Shown here one piece after another: positions 1 to 13,200 of a stretch of 64,000 bases of DNA (the stretch's first letter is position 1; every line of letters begins with the position of its first letter). This DNA comes from Owenia fusiformis (lineage: Eukaryota; Annelida; Polychaeta; Sabellida; Oweniidae), in the NCBI GenBank assembly GCA_903813345.2, contig CAIIXF020000001.1:37481366-37545365 (forward strand), in the 5' to 3' direction. A program made the position numbers and the translations under genes. The notes beneath the pieces were generated by a model, which worked only from the letters and a program-made list of their open reading frames with translations, had not been told where the DNA came from and did not search any database.

Positions 1-1561
1 CAGTACTAAACTCAATTGTTATATGTTATTAATGAAAGATATTACGTACTTGCCGTTGTACATAATTATGGAATATTTGTTACTTTACCAATGATTTATC
101 AGATTTTGATTTGACAGCACTTTGTTAAGGTCATGACATTGTGCATTAATTCTTCCGACGAATGAAAATAATACAAGCACTTTATTGTTTAGACAATATG
201 CTAATTTTGTGAAATACCCAATATGTTCCATATATATGAGCAACATTGTACTATACCTAAGTTGTTACTGTCAATAACGATGATAAAGTAAGTGCTGCAT
301 ATAATGTCTGCACAACTGGAAACCAATGATGTGAAACTAATATCCTATGTTAAGACACTAATTCAATAATTCAGTATATGTTTACAATGGTACGCTGTGA
401 GTATATAATTAATATGTGTGTATCCATCTCATAATTTTATACATGTAGATGCAATGTATACGATGTTTCGAAGTAAAATATATCAAAACCTTTTGAAACA
501 ATAATCATACGCTGATAGTGTGCGCCGAATAGTCCCGATGACAATAGGGAGTTTAAAGAGAGAATCAGATATAGCAAGCAGGCTAAACAAAAAATTGTCT
601 CAATTTTAGAATATTTTTGTCTCATGTCATCATTCCTTGTCATGTCTATTTTCTAAAGATGACAAAAGTGCATACTTTATTCAAGGAAAACTAAAGATTT
701 TTACAATAATGTATTATTTTTCACCCATTTTTGCACTTTGAATAATTAATAACTTCACCAATTCATAACATATTGTGAATCTTTTGGGAGATATTGTATT
801 TGATATTGTAAGGAATAGATTGGTAGGTCAATTATAAAAGTTGCTTTTAATTTTGTCACCCCCTATAGATGTGATTCTGCCTTTAAGCTTGCAAATATAA
901 TCGAAACGCCAACCTATACGTATGACAAATAGTTAAATAGTTTAGTTAAAAACACTGCAAGAATAAACTCCCTAATGTCAGGAATGAAGTACTTCATGTA
1001 CGTACTTTTAATGGGGTCTTAGTAGGGTGGGGGAAAATGAGTGACACTGAAATTTATTCACAGCTGACACCTTAAAACAAATTACTTCAGATTAACAATA
1101 TCCCAGCAAATTATAAGGGATCACTTACATTTCTTTTATAATCATATTGGTGTCAATGTTGTTCATTGTTTTGTATTATCAACTGTTTTTTCTAAAAGTA
1201 AAAAGTATATTTGTTCATAGAGACCACATCCTCGTTCGACGATTGCTAATCACCACGGATCAACTGGTGTATCAATGAAATGCATACTCTCCTCTGTCAA
1301 ACAGTTTAATGAAATCAATTGGACGTGTTCATCTTCTACATGCATCCACAAACATGTATTCTGTTTTATTTTATCACACCTGAACACATAGCTAAAGGTA
1401 TGCCTAGTTGTGGCCAATCAAAACACAGCATTTTATATAATTGCAAGTGGAAAGTTATCAATCACGCTATTTTTAGATTCCTGTGAAACTGATTACATCA
1501 ATTTTATAGTTGTTTCGATTTTTATTTTATGTTTTTTAAATTGATATGCTGACCTATATAA
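1..1561. other. AT-rich non-coding stretch
   Basis: No exon, RNA gene or clear repeat unit was recognised here. The upstream exon(s) of the protease gene, including a signal peptide, could lie in this stretch or outside the window, but nothing could be assigned. Confidence 0.5.
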
Positions 1562-2274
1562 TATAGTAGCCCCGACAGAATTGTTCAATGGTCACTTTTT
1601 CTTTAATAACTTTTTAAATTTTCAGTATTATCAAAATATATTTGAAAACTAGAGTAAAATTCTGACATACAAAAAAAATATTTCAGGAACGTCTCTTAAT
1701 TTATTGATATTATAGGCGTTCATAGTATGAGTGACGCAAATACATAATTCACCAATTTGTCTCATATTTGTTCAAAATGGCGGCATATTTTGTGGTTTGA
1801 ATGTTCAGTTAAAATTAATATTTAAGAAATGGCATAGGCCTATGAAGTCATGCAGACTGCTGCTTTGGTATGAGGTAATGACTGCATTTATAACCTGCAT
1901 ATATATGACTTGTATGTATACCAGTACTTAACAAGGTTTGTACATTGTATGTCCAGTATATTGGTAAGGTCGCAGGACTTACGTTTTTTGGCCATTCCAT
2001 TGTTACTCGTAGTGGATTAGCAACCCTAGTTTGTTTAACCTGTGCAACTATGCGGTCATACTGCCTGATGATGATGAATTATGTATTTGCGTCACCCATA
2101 CTATGAACGCCTACAATATCAATAAATTAAGAGAAATTCCTTAAATATGTTTTTTTTGTATGTCAGAATTTTAGTCTAGTTTTCAATAATGTAGTCAGAT
2201 TTTGATAATACTGAAAATTAAAAAAGTTATCAAAGAAAAAGTGACCATTGAACAATTCTGTCCGGGCTACTATA
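1562..2274. repeat. Foldback (long inverted repeat) element, about 0.7 kb
   Basis: The arms are roughly 190 bp. The left arm begins TATAGTAGCCCCGACAG and the right arm ends CTGTCCGGGCTACTATA. Both continue through ATTGTTCAATGGTCAC, and the inner ends match around GACGCAAATACATAATTC. A unique loop of about 330 bp separates the arms. No transposase is encoded, so this looks like a non-autonomous DNA element (MITE/foldback). The TA-rich flanks prevent a confident target-site duplication call. The short open frames within it are repeat by-products. Confidence 0.75.
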
Positions 2275-2864
2275 TATACAAAAACAAGTGAACTCTCGCA
2301 AAAAAATTCCTTGTATGCTTAAAGCACTTGACTCAATGAATAAGTGGATTGAATCATTATCAATGTCTTTAGTCATAGTATGGGAGCAAAAAATTGAAAA
2401 AAAAGGTCATTCCGTTTCCTTTTTAGAGGCGAGCTAAGCGACATATATTTTCATGAACTATACGTGATACTTACCAAGAAAAATGATGTTGGCAATTCTG
2501 AATCCGCGACGGCGTTGCTATGGTAACCAAGTAAATATGCCACGCCCACTTTTAGGGGCTCTTTTCAGTGTATGGCCCCTATCTCTGTCATTTTTGTTCA
2601 GATTTAGATGAAATTCACACCAAATGGAAGCTGGATAATGCAATCAGGAAATATTAAGTTGGCAATTCTGGATCCGATATGGCGTTGCTATGGTAACAAA
2701 GTAAATATGCCACACCCACTTTTCGGAGCTATTTTCAGTGTTTGGCCCATAACTTAGTCATTATTGCTCAGATTAAGATGAAATTTGCACCAAATGAAAG
2801 GTAATAGATAGAGCAATCGGACAGTTTTTAATATATGCAAATATGGTGATTTGCATATCAATTA

Positions 2865-2872
2865 TGACGTCA
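2865..2872. promoter_or_regulatory. CRE-like palindrome TGACGTCA (copy 1)
   Basis: An exact TGACGTCA octamer flanked by TTA and TAA lies in the left arm of the 4.5-kb inverted repeat. It is kept in every arm copy (also at 4984-4991 and 6363-6370). Binding or regulatory activity is only a possibility. Confidence 0.3.
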
Positions 2873-4983
2873 TAACTGTTTGTTCTTGCATAATTTATTT
2901 TAATCATAATGTATAGATCTGGTAAATTATTGTCTTTAAAATGGTCCGGTCCGTATAATGTTTTTAACTATTCTTGTTTGTTTCTTTTAGTTGAGTTTAT
3001 TAGTTTATTCCATTCACACATGTATGATCATAATATTTGAATAAATATTATGGAAGTGTCCAATTCATACTGTTGCTTTGGTGACAGCATGCAACAAAAC
3101 CACCTGCTGTAAACAAGAATTCTTTAGGAAATGTTACATTTTGACCAGTTGACTGACATGTATTCTTTTTAAAATCTGATGACAGAAAATAATCTAATAA
3201 CCATAGTTATTAAATTTGGATTGTGTTATATTATGATGTCATAATGGCAATTTTTAATTAGGGGCGCAGCCAGCTTTCAGTCAGAAGAGGGCCTGCGATC
3301 GTGGCACAGGCAACCAAAAAGTATTTATAAGATAGGTTTTGAATTTTACAAAAATTGAACCAACATCCTTCAAAATTTAGCAAAAAGCTTCAAGTCGAAA
3401 GCCTTCTTTTATGTAATGGTTCTATTTTTATCGGATATGAGGGGGTAGGTGAACCCAGCGCACCCCCCCCCCCTAAGCACTGTCTATGTTAATCCAACTT
3501 GATGTTGCTATGGTAACCATTAGGTGAATATGCTAGGTGAATTAGACAATACATGAATAATGTAGATTGGCTGACTGACAAACTAAGTACCTGTCATGGT
3601 ATCATAGCTGATTTTTGTGATTATTTTCTTGAAATAAGGTAAAATTGCTCAAAATGATTCCTCTGTAACAGACATTGGTACTAACTATCCCATTAATCGC
3701 CTAAAACACTTGACAAACATTTTACAAAACACAAATTGTAATACTTAATTTCAGAAATCCCCGCGACAATTTCGCAAAGATTAATTTTTGCTTTTTTATC
3801 AAGCACGAAACTAAATCGCGTGAAAAATACCAGGAGTACAGTACCTGTTATGGTATCATAGCTGCTTTTTGTGATTATCTCTTGAAATAAGGTAAAATTG
3901 CTCAAAATGATTCCAAATTGGAACCTTGTCCTTTGACATTCACCATAAAATGAGGTCAAAGCTGAAAACTATGATTGATTCCATTTCTTTATGGAGTATG
4001 GAGTATGGAAGCCCCTGATTTAAGATATGCTTTTGGTTTTGAAATCCAACATCCAACCATTCGGTTCAAAATTGGTACAGTTATGTCTACATGACCTAAA
4101 AAGATGAAATAGACTAAAGTACTATACCATAAAATGATATTATTTTTTATGTAAATTGACGTTGAACATATTTTTCGGATTTCAAAACCATTAGCAGCTA
4201 TTAATGCCACGATGGGTATGCCAGTCAGTCAATATACATAATCCATGCATTGTCTGATTCTTTAGCTTCAATTTGGTGAATATTTCATACACACTCAAGC
4301 TGTAATCATGACAAAGATAGAAGCGAAACTTTGAAAAAGCCCTGAACAGCGGGGATGGCATATTCACCTTGTTACCATAGCAACATCATATTGGATTAAC
4401 AAAGGCATTGCAAGAGGGTGCGATGGGTGCGCCCCCATAAACAAAAAAATAGAACCATTAAATAAAAGAAGAGCTTTAAAATCATTTTGACCTGAAGCTT
4501 CTAGCTCAGTTTTGAAGGAAGGTGCATCAATTTTGTAAAATTCAAAACAAATCTTCCCCCTCTCCTGACTGAACGCTGGCTGCACCCTGATTAATAATTG
4601 CCATTATGACATCAAAACATAACACAATCCAAATTAAATAATTTTCTATAGTTATAAGATTATTTTCTGTCATCATATTTTAAAAAGAATACACGTGTCA
4701 GTCAGCTAGTCAAAATGTAAAATTTCCCAAAGAATTCTTTTTACATCAGATAGTTTTGCTACATGCTGTAACCATAGCAACAGCATAAATTGGACACTTT
4801 CATTATATTTTTGATTCCATCAGTTTTTATGACCATGCAAGTATGAATGAAATAAAATTATAAACTCAACTTAAAGAAATAAACTAATTAATTAGGTAAA
4901 AACATTACTGACTATTTTAAAGACAATAATATCACAGATTAATACATCATGATTAAGATAAAATATGCAAGAACAAACATTTA

Positions 4984-4991
4984 TGACGTCA
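4984..4991. promoter_or_regulatory. CRE-like palindrome TGACGTCA (copy 2)
   Basis: The same octamer in the inner arm copy of the 4.5-kb foldback. Conservation among copies may simply reflect shared ancestry of the repeat. Confidence 0.3.
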
Positions 4992-6362
4992 TAATCAATA
5001 TGCAAATCATCCTATTTGCATAGTTTACTAACTGTCTGATTGCTTTATCTATTACCTTTGATTTGGTGCAAATTTCATCTAAATCTGATCAATAATGAAG
5101 AAAATAAGGGCCAAACACTGAAAAGAGCCCCTTAAAGTGGGTGGGGCATATTTACTTTGTTACCATAGCAACGCCATCGTTTATTCAGAATTGTCAACTT
5201 AATATATCCTGATTGCATTATCTATTACTTTCAATTTGGTCTGAATTTCATCAAAATCTGAGCAATAATGGTGGAGATGGGGGCCAAACACTGAAAAGAG
5301 CCCCTAAAAACGGGCGTGGCATATTTACTTTGTTACCATAGCAACGGCATCGCAGATTCAGAATTGCCCATAATATTTCTTGATCATACTTTATACGTGT
5401 AAAGAAATAGAATGTAAATCAATCATTGTTTTCAGCTTTGACCTACTTTTATGGTGAATGTCAAAGGACAAGATACCAATTTGGAATCATCTTGAGCAAT
5501 TTTACCTTATTTCAAGAAAATAATTTCGAAAACAGCTATGGTAGTCATACCATAACAGGTATATCAGTCTGTCAATCTACATTCCCCATGCATCGTCTGA
5601 TTCTTTAGTTTCCATTCGATGAAAATTGCATATACACCAGAGCTATCATCATGACAACTGATAGAATCAAGACTTTGGAAAAGACCTGAAAAGTGGGGAT
5701 GGCATATTCACCTGAATACAACAGCTAACATAGGGATAGCCAGGTGGTGTGATTGGGGCACCCCCACCCCCCCCCCATTTAGCAATAAAAAATAGAACCA
5801 TTACAGCAGGAGATCCAAGACGTCATTTCCATTGTTCTTTCGGCAGAAGAGCTTTAAAAATGCTTTTGACTTGAAGCTTCTAGCTCAATTTTGAAGGAAT
5901 TTTTGTAAAATTCAAGTCAAATTAAACTTTTTTGAGTTGCTTGTGCCGATATCGCACCCCCTCCCCCCTGATTGAAAGCTGGTTGTGCCCCTGATTAATA
6001 ATTGCCATTATGACATCATGATATAACACAATCCAAATTAGATAATTTTCTATCGTTATTAGGTTATTTTCTGCCAGCCATCAAATTTTAAAAGGAATAC
6101 ATGTCAGTCAACTAGTCAAAATGTTTTCACAGCAGATAGTTTTGCAACATACTGTTACCATAGCAACAGCTTGAATTGGATATTTTCATTACATTTTTTC
6201 AATTTTTATGACCATACATGTATGAATGAAATAAACTAATAAACTCATCGAAAAGAAATGAACTAATTAACTACTGAGGAGCATTACTGACCATTTTAAA
6301 GACAATAATTTCCCAGATTTATACATCCTGATTAAAATAAAATATGCAATAACAAACGGTTA

Positions 6363-6370
6363 TGACGTCA
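6363..6370. promoter_or_regulatory. CRE-like palindrome TGACGTCA (copy 3)
   Basis: The same octamer in the right arm of the foldback, about 0.5 kb upstream of the first recognised protease exon. Confidence 0.3.
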
Positions 6371-6892
6371 TAATTAATATGCATATCACCTTATTTGCAT
6401 ATTTTATAAACCATTTGATTGCTCTTTCCATGACCTTTCATTTGGTACAAATGTCACCTAAATCTGAGCAATATTGACGAAGATAGGGACCAAACACTGA
6501 AAAGAGCCTCTAAAAGTGGGTGTGGGATATTTACTTTGCTACCATAGCAACGCCATATCGGATTCAGAATTGCCAACTTAATATTTCCTGATTGCATTAT
6601 CCATTATCTTCCTTTTGGTGTGAATTTCATCTAAATCTGAGCAATAATGACAGAGATAGGGGCCATACACTGAAAAGAGCCCCTAAAAGTGGGCGTGGCA
6701 TATTTACTTGGTTACCATAGCAACGCCGTCGCGGAATCAGAATTGCCAACATCATTTTTCTTGATCAGTATCATTTCTAGTTCATGAAAACATATGTCGC
6801 TTAGCTCGCCTCTAAAAAGGACACGGAACCTCTTATTTGGACTTTTGCTCCCACACTATCATGGGCTTTAATCGTCTAATTGTGATTTCCAG

Positions 6893-7210
6893 AATGTGTG
6901 AAAACTGCAGAAGAATTTTTGGAAACCGAGGTTGACAAGGCTATCGAATTTACCGCTTCTGTTGGCGCAGCTGCATCATGTGTTGTTCTCAGAGATGACC
7001 ACAAGTGTGCGGCAAGCGCACCTATTACAGGAAACGTGAAGGTTCAACGAATAGACACATTAGAGCCGTTTAAAATATTGAAATCGCAATGCTATAACCC
7101 AACGCATCATTGGCTTTGGCATTATACACCACTAGGCTTCCCAACTAACGACGTGTTTGCTTTGGTGTCAGAGCAGTTTCACCACAGAGTCCGATACAAT
7201 GTCAGTGTTG
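6893..7210 (+). CDS. Protease exon a: four-cysteine module 1
   Basis: Acceptor TTGTGATTTCCAG, donor GTACGT, phase 1-1, 106 residues. The cysteine pattern is C-x27-C-x8-C-x27-CYNP, followed by W-x-Y and DVFALV. It shares this pattern with the next three exons. The open frame has no credible ATG of its own, so an upstream exon is required. Confidence 0.75.
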
Positions 7211-10200
7211 GTACGTTAAATTGCCTTGTCGAAATCATCATTTCTCTTAACTAATTCTTCAAACTACCAAATAGGGGATTTGAGAGTTGAGAGTAATCGG
7301 AAGTTATAGGATTTGGATCTTATTTTATCAACCTGCCTGCTTGTAATCCAAGGGCACTTCAGTAAATACTTTATTTTGACACATTTAAAATATAGTTATG
7401 TGCGAGACATAAATCTTGAGTTTTTAGCTCACTTGGTAAACTACTGCAATCTTTCATGTCTGTCATTTTGTTCTTTTGTCCGTCTGTTCACAATAGTGGC
7501 ACATCGTAGCAGTTCAAAAATATCTCGGAAAATTCAAAATGGTCACCGTTTGTCATATCTGGTATTATATCCAAAATTATTATTCTCTTGCAAAATGCAT
7601 TAATTTTCTTGAAATCGTATTTGGTTTTGTTTATAAGTAAGCAATACGGTGAAGAAGAAACAAAATATCTACTTTCAACATGTCCACATAACATCAACAT
7701 GATAAAAAAGAGCATTCATGGGACTCTTTGAATGCCTCTCGACGCAATAGACCCCCTCTTGGAATACAAAAAACCAATCGTATAAATATTGTTTAGATTC
7801 TTCGTGCGGTACGTTTCACTTAAATTTTCAGTATGTCGTAAAAACGAGACTTTCACATTTGATGTGATGGCAGGCGAGAGTAAAGATTTCACACACCTTG
7901 TGGATATTGCGCACTCATGTGTGCAAAGCGGACATGGGGCCAAGGATTGTGCCTGGAGACGACCTTCTAAGGGAACAGTGGATGTCAAGGCTGGTGACTT
8001 ACCCCCAGTTAACCCATTTGGAAGAACAGAATGCTATAATCCAAAATTGTTTAATTGGACATACCGGGCTGATGCCACTTCCTCGGGCATTGACGAATTT
8101 TCACTTATATACCCACAAATATATAGCGAGAGGATATATAAAGTCAGAATAATTACCCCCAGTAAGTTTTTTATCTTACTTTCAAAATTTTGTTTCTATT
8201 TTATGTACTTAAAGATGAGTGCTTTATAAGATAATTTTAATGGATCTGTTATTTTCGCTTCTTGGTCTTGTATTAGTTTCGATAAAAATGATAATATAAA
8301 AAACAAAAAATAGTCCTCTTTACATGATAGAGTCTTAGTGCGCTGGGCGTCAACGTGTTTCACGTCTGCTTTTGAATGTTAATCTTAATGTGAATGTTTT
8401 TCAAAATTCAATGTGGATATTCACAAGTCATTGAAAACACATGGTTCGAATTAAGGTCTCTATGTAACTTAACCTTTGGTACCAATTGCAATGAGCAATC
8501 GTTCCTAATCGTATGTGTTCATACCGTACTGCATTCATATACTATATACCTCTAGTATTTTCTTGCATTTATGATATAGTGAAGCAATGTGTAGCTGAGA
8601 CAGATAAAGAAATAGTAAACGATGCAAAAGCTGGCAGCCGATTGAACATCTCTGGAATTGTATCCGAAAGTGAATCGTGTACATACATGTATCGGGGATG
8701 CACTGCGTCAAAGCCAACATATGGAAAAGTGTTTGTAACTAGTCTCGAAGATGGTAAAGGTCATGTTGACTTCGACCCATTTCAAAATGAAACCCAGGGC
8801 TGTTACAACCCCAGGTTTTATACTTGGGAGTATGAGGGATCTGCAGATGAGACCGAAAGAGAATTGCCGGATGGATTCTCAGTTGCGTCAGTACATGCAC
8901 GGACGAGGAGTAATTTCAAATTTAATCCAGGTAACTCAACAACATTTGGCGTCGTTTCAGTCGACATACAATTATATTCATTTAATCTGATAGTTGAAGA
9001 TATTTAAATTCATTTATGGTTACAGTCTGTGCAGAGGTTGTAAAGCAACTTGAGGTCGATTTGGATGAAGAACTAGATCTAACTCAGTTTATAAAGACTC
9101 CTTCAAATACTTTCTCATGTGGAGCGGGGCTTGGTAATTGCAATGCAAATGAACCTTCAAAGGGAAATGTTTATATTGAAAGCAATGGTGATGATACTGA
9201 TAGAAAAGATGTATACTCAATTGATGGATGTCACCCACCACCAGAATATAAATGGACCTTTGTACCAACCAAAGCTGGACTAGATGTATTTGCTCTTGTC
9301 GACCACCATTCGACTAAACCGAAACGACTGGTTTTTGAAGTAAAAATTATTCCCTCAGGTATATTGAAATTGATTAAGTGCTTTATAACTACTAAATTAG
9401 GTTTGAAAATTCTTAATATTAATATTGTACGTGTGGCTATTGAATATACCATAGCGATAGCCTATAAGTTACTAATATTTATCATGCGCATTTCGTTTAA
9501 AGCGTGCAAACGAGCTGGGGCTGCTCTACCAGACAGTACACGTACTTGTGACAGATACAGAAATGAATGTCCAAATACCTATCAGTGCTTGAAGAAACAG
9601 GCTTGCTGCCGTTACAACAATGTTCCAAAATGCACGACCATATTGAATCCATCGTTTGACCCCACATGGGAGGTGCCTCACAAATGTCGAGGTGGGGGTA
9701 GTATTCGATGTCCCGAGGGATTTCTGTGTCACTCGGAAGCAGCCAATCGATACTCCATGTGCTGCAAAAATGGTAATGGACGAAATATTAATTAGTTTAG
9801 TCTCACGACGTGATAACCTCAAATAATCAGAACCTGAAATCTCTCGATAAGTACCCTGTCTGAAAAATACACACTTAATCATCGTACTGATCAGATTTCC
9901 TCTGGAACACATTTTAGCGTTATATCCTGCACATAGTTATGTATGTGGCGAGTACATATTCTTGAATAGCTCAGCGTGCGTCAGGGATCTTTTCCTTATC
10001 ATTCATGGGAATAATTCGCTTAATTCCTGGTACTTTAGTTAACAAAAAACTACCTTATGCCAGACATACTGTTATTCAATATCTTAAATCAATATCTTGC
10101 ATTCGATGTATTGAACACATCATTTTTAATTGTTTCATTTGTTTTATTGAGCCTACGATTGGTTGGGGTTCTGCCTTTAGTGAACATTTATTCTAGAACT

Positions 10201-13200
10201 TCAACATCATATGTTTCAACGTCATCCTTAAGCCTCACAAAACAACGTGCAGAAAATGTATTGAATGCATTTTATATTCCGTATCTTAATCGAAGTAGCT
10301 GAGTAATCCCTGGGAGTTTAAGTATGTACGTTAAAATCAATCATGTCTGTGCTTTGTTTACTATCGTTGCTTTTTTGTTCAAGGTTTATTAAAGCGTGAT
10401 AGAAGTTGCGTCGTATCATACAGTATCTGACGTCGTATCAGATCTCACATAGTTAAGATGTAATGCTCTTTTAATAGTGACATGCATCGATGAGGTAGGA
10501 CAACCACACCGGCCAGAGGGTGGAAATTGGGTTAACCCCATTGACAAGTGCAACGTATGTTCATGTCTTGCGAGTGGTACAATAGAGTGCACAAACAAAA
10601 CAAAGTGTAGAACGTGCAACGTCCCCAAACACGGCCTCCAGCAAAGATATTTTAACTACACCAGGAATGATGGATGTGAACAATGCCAGTGTATTTCTAA
10701 AGATGTCACCAACTGCGAGGGACCATGCCGTAAATAAGTAGTATTGCCTGAACGAAACATCTTTTAATGAACGTGATATACTGATGTATAACAAATGACA
10801 AGAAGCCAGTCATTCTTTGAGAGCAATATTATCAGAAAAACATCCATTCCACGTGCTAATCAACTCATAGATGGCACAATATTCAACGTATTCTATATTA
10901 TTATTTTATTTATGTAGATTTAGAAAATGGTGACGTTGGCCCATGGAGCGGCTTCACTCCATGTTCTGATGTGTATGGATTTCGAGTAAGAATTAGGCAA
11001 TGTTCCCATAAAAATCTTGAAAATTCCAGTCAAACGTGTTCCGAGATCGGTAAAGAACAAGAAGTGTGCAATCCAGAACTCAAGCCAAGTTAGTCTGAAA
11101 GTCAGATTTATAATAATATTTATGCTATCGGGATAAAATGTCATTTTCCTCAGTTTGACGTAACCTTTATAAAGTCATCGACTATCTGTTTAATGCAATA
11201 ATTTAACCGCTGCAATTAACCGACATTATAAGTCAAAACGATATTTCGATCGATCAGGAAAACATGATTTATAGTGGTGGGGGAGCGTCTTACTGAAGCA
11301 GCACCTCTTGTCACCAGTGGAACGGAAGTCTGGCCTAAAGGCAACTTCCGGTGGATGGCCAGACTGTCAGAACCCGATCTTCCTTTTGGTTTAACGTGTG
11401 GAGGGTCCCTCATATCCGAGTCTCATATACTCACAGCCGCCCATTGTGTCTGTTTGTTCTGCAAATGCGACAAAGACAACAACCTGATTATAAAAGGGTA
11501 CGTACCTATGACGACGTGCTAGTTTATTGTTTCTCAATTCTACATAATACTAAGTGTTGCACGTTTAAAGATGGTCCCTTAAGATATAAACATTTTGAAA
11601 TAGTATTCACTTATTTGTGTTTTCTCATCGAATCATAGTACCAGCACATGTATAACAGACTGGCATGATGGTGATATGTATAGAAGATTCTAGAATTATA
11701 CGTCTTGGAAAAGTCACATTCGTTTTTAATGCTCACCCTGAATGTTCTGAAAGTACTCGACTGTTCAATTAACAACATTTTACTGGATTGCATCGGCTCT
11801 AAACAGCGTGTACATCCATAGTCCGATTCACACGAAATCCATGACGTATGACGTATGCTGCACGGTTTTCATTGTGAGTTGCTGTGTTCTTTTATATTTT
11901 CTATAGTTGCGAATCCCGAATCCTTGTCACATTGGGGGATCACAACAGGAAAGCTGTTGAACAGACTGAACAAACTGTATTAACAAAGACAGTAACATTG
12001 CACCCTAACTTCAATGCCACCACAATGGACAGTGACATTGCGATTCTGACACTCGAGAGACGCGTGGAGTTTAACGAATATGTTCAAGCGGTCAATTTAC
12101 CGAATCAGGGAACAGAAGATTTAAGACTCTTTCGCAAGTACTGTTCCATAACGGGTTGGGGGCTAAGTGGCAGAAAAGAGAAACTGGAATTAAGTAAGCA
12201 ATACGTGAGGACTTTTAATTTATTGGATGCGAATTATGTTTTCTTATTTCTTTTGTTATATCGAAGGAATTCAGTCGCAATTTGACACTCGATTTGTTTT
12301 GTTGAGTAAGACACGAGTAAGACACGCATATACCGCCAGGCGCCAATCCAATGTTTGGTAAACTACATCTCATAGGAAAATGGACAATAAAGGTAATATT
12401 GGACCTCTATCAATTCCCTTGGATTGTTAGAATCGTTACTAAGATGTTCTAACAGGCAGAATTGGCTTAGAATTATAGTTGAAATATATTTTTATGTACA
12501 AATTAAGAGATAAGTAAAACGTATAATGGTTTTCGGTTTGTTTTCTCATTCATATTTGCTTAAATTGATAACGAGACATACATAAGACATACCTGGGTCG
12601 GTAAATGCATGTCATATGCATAATATATTAAAGGGTTCCGATTAGCATCCCGTATAAAAACAATATGGCGGCTCCAGGCGAATTAACTGGATCAGTCCAT
12701 TTTTAAGAAATAAGGGGAGTTCAGTAAAATCCAGTTTATTGAAATTGTCTTTGAGATAAAGTAATCCGTTTATAATGATTTTGAAAACGTTGTCCAAAGA
12801 GTGATTGCGTTCAAAGAATACATGTACAACAGCCAATATAAATCCTTGTATTAGAAACCGGTTTGTCTTGCTTTGTTTCATTTGTAGGATATTTCATATG
12901 CCAAGCTGTGTGCTATTACGTTATGGGGAAATTTAGATGCCAATTTTTCCTTATTATGCACAAATAGAAGATCCTGAAACTTCACCCATAAATGTGGAAT
13001 TGGTTTGTCAAAATAAAAATCACCCTTTTATAAATGTGTGACGATCTACAATATACTTATGCTATATAACAGTTAGAGGTGTTGACACAACGACCTCGAA
13101 CCTGTGAACCCTTGAGTATTATTCCGGGATCGGGCCTTTTATACTAAACGGTGAGCAACACCAGAAACGAGCGTTCGATTTGCTAAACGATATGCGTCAC

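Larger units (their letters stand above)
2368..6868. repeat. Large composite inverted repeat, about 4.5 kb
   Basis: The left arm (about 2368-3995) is the reverse complement of the right arm (about 5395-6868). Its edges are the GGGAGCAAAA / TTTTGCTCCC ends and the GAGGCGAGCTAAGCGACATA / TATGTCGCTTAGCTCGCCTC blocks. The middle (about 4200-5370) is a further copy of right-arm sequence in direct orientation. Inside the arms a subunit of about 165 bp containing GTTGCTATGGTAAC and CACGCCCACTTTT is repeated in tandem. No transposase frame is visible, and the short open frames inside are not credible genes. The element ends about 25 bp before the first recognised protease exon. It is probably a non-autonomous foldback or nested MITE cluster. 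Confidence 0.8.

Noticed and set aside
3693-5608. Open frames of 60-88 codons on both strands inside the 4.5-kb foldback
   Set aside because: They mirror each other across the inverted repeat, lack any domain and follow repeat sequence.
6894-6920. ATG just after the first acceptor as the protease start
   Set aside because: It is in a different frame from the module. The correct frame enters from an upstream exon.
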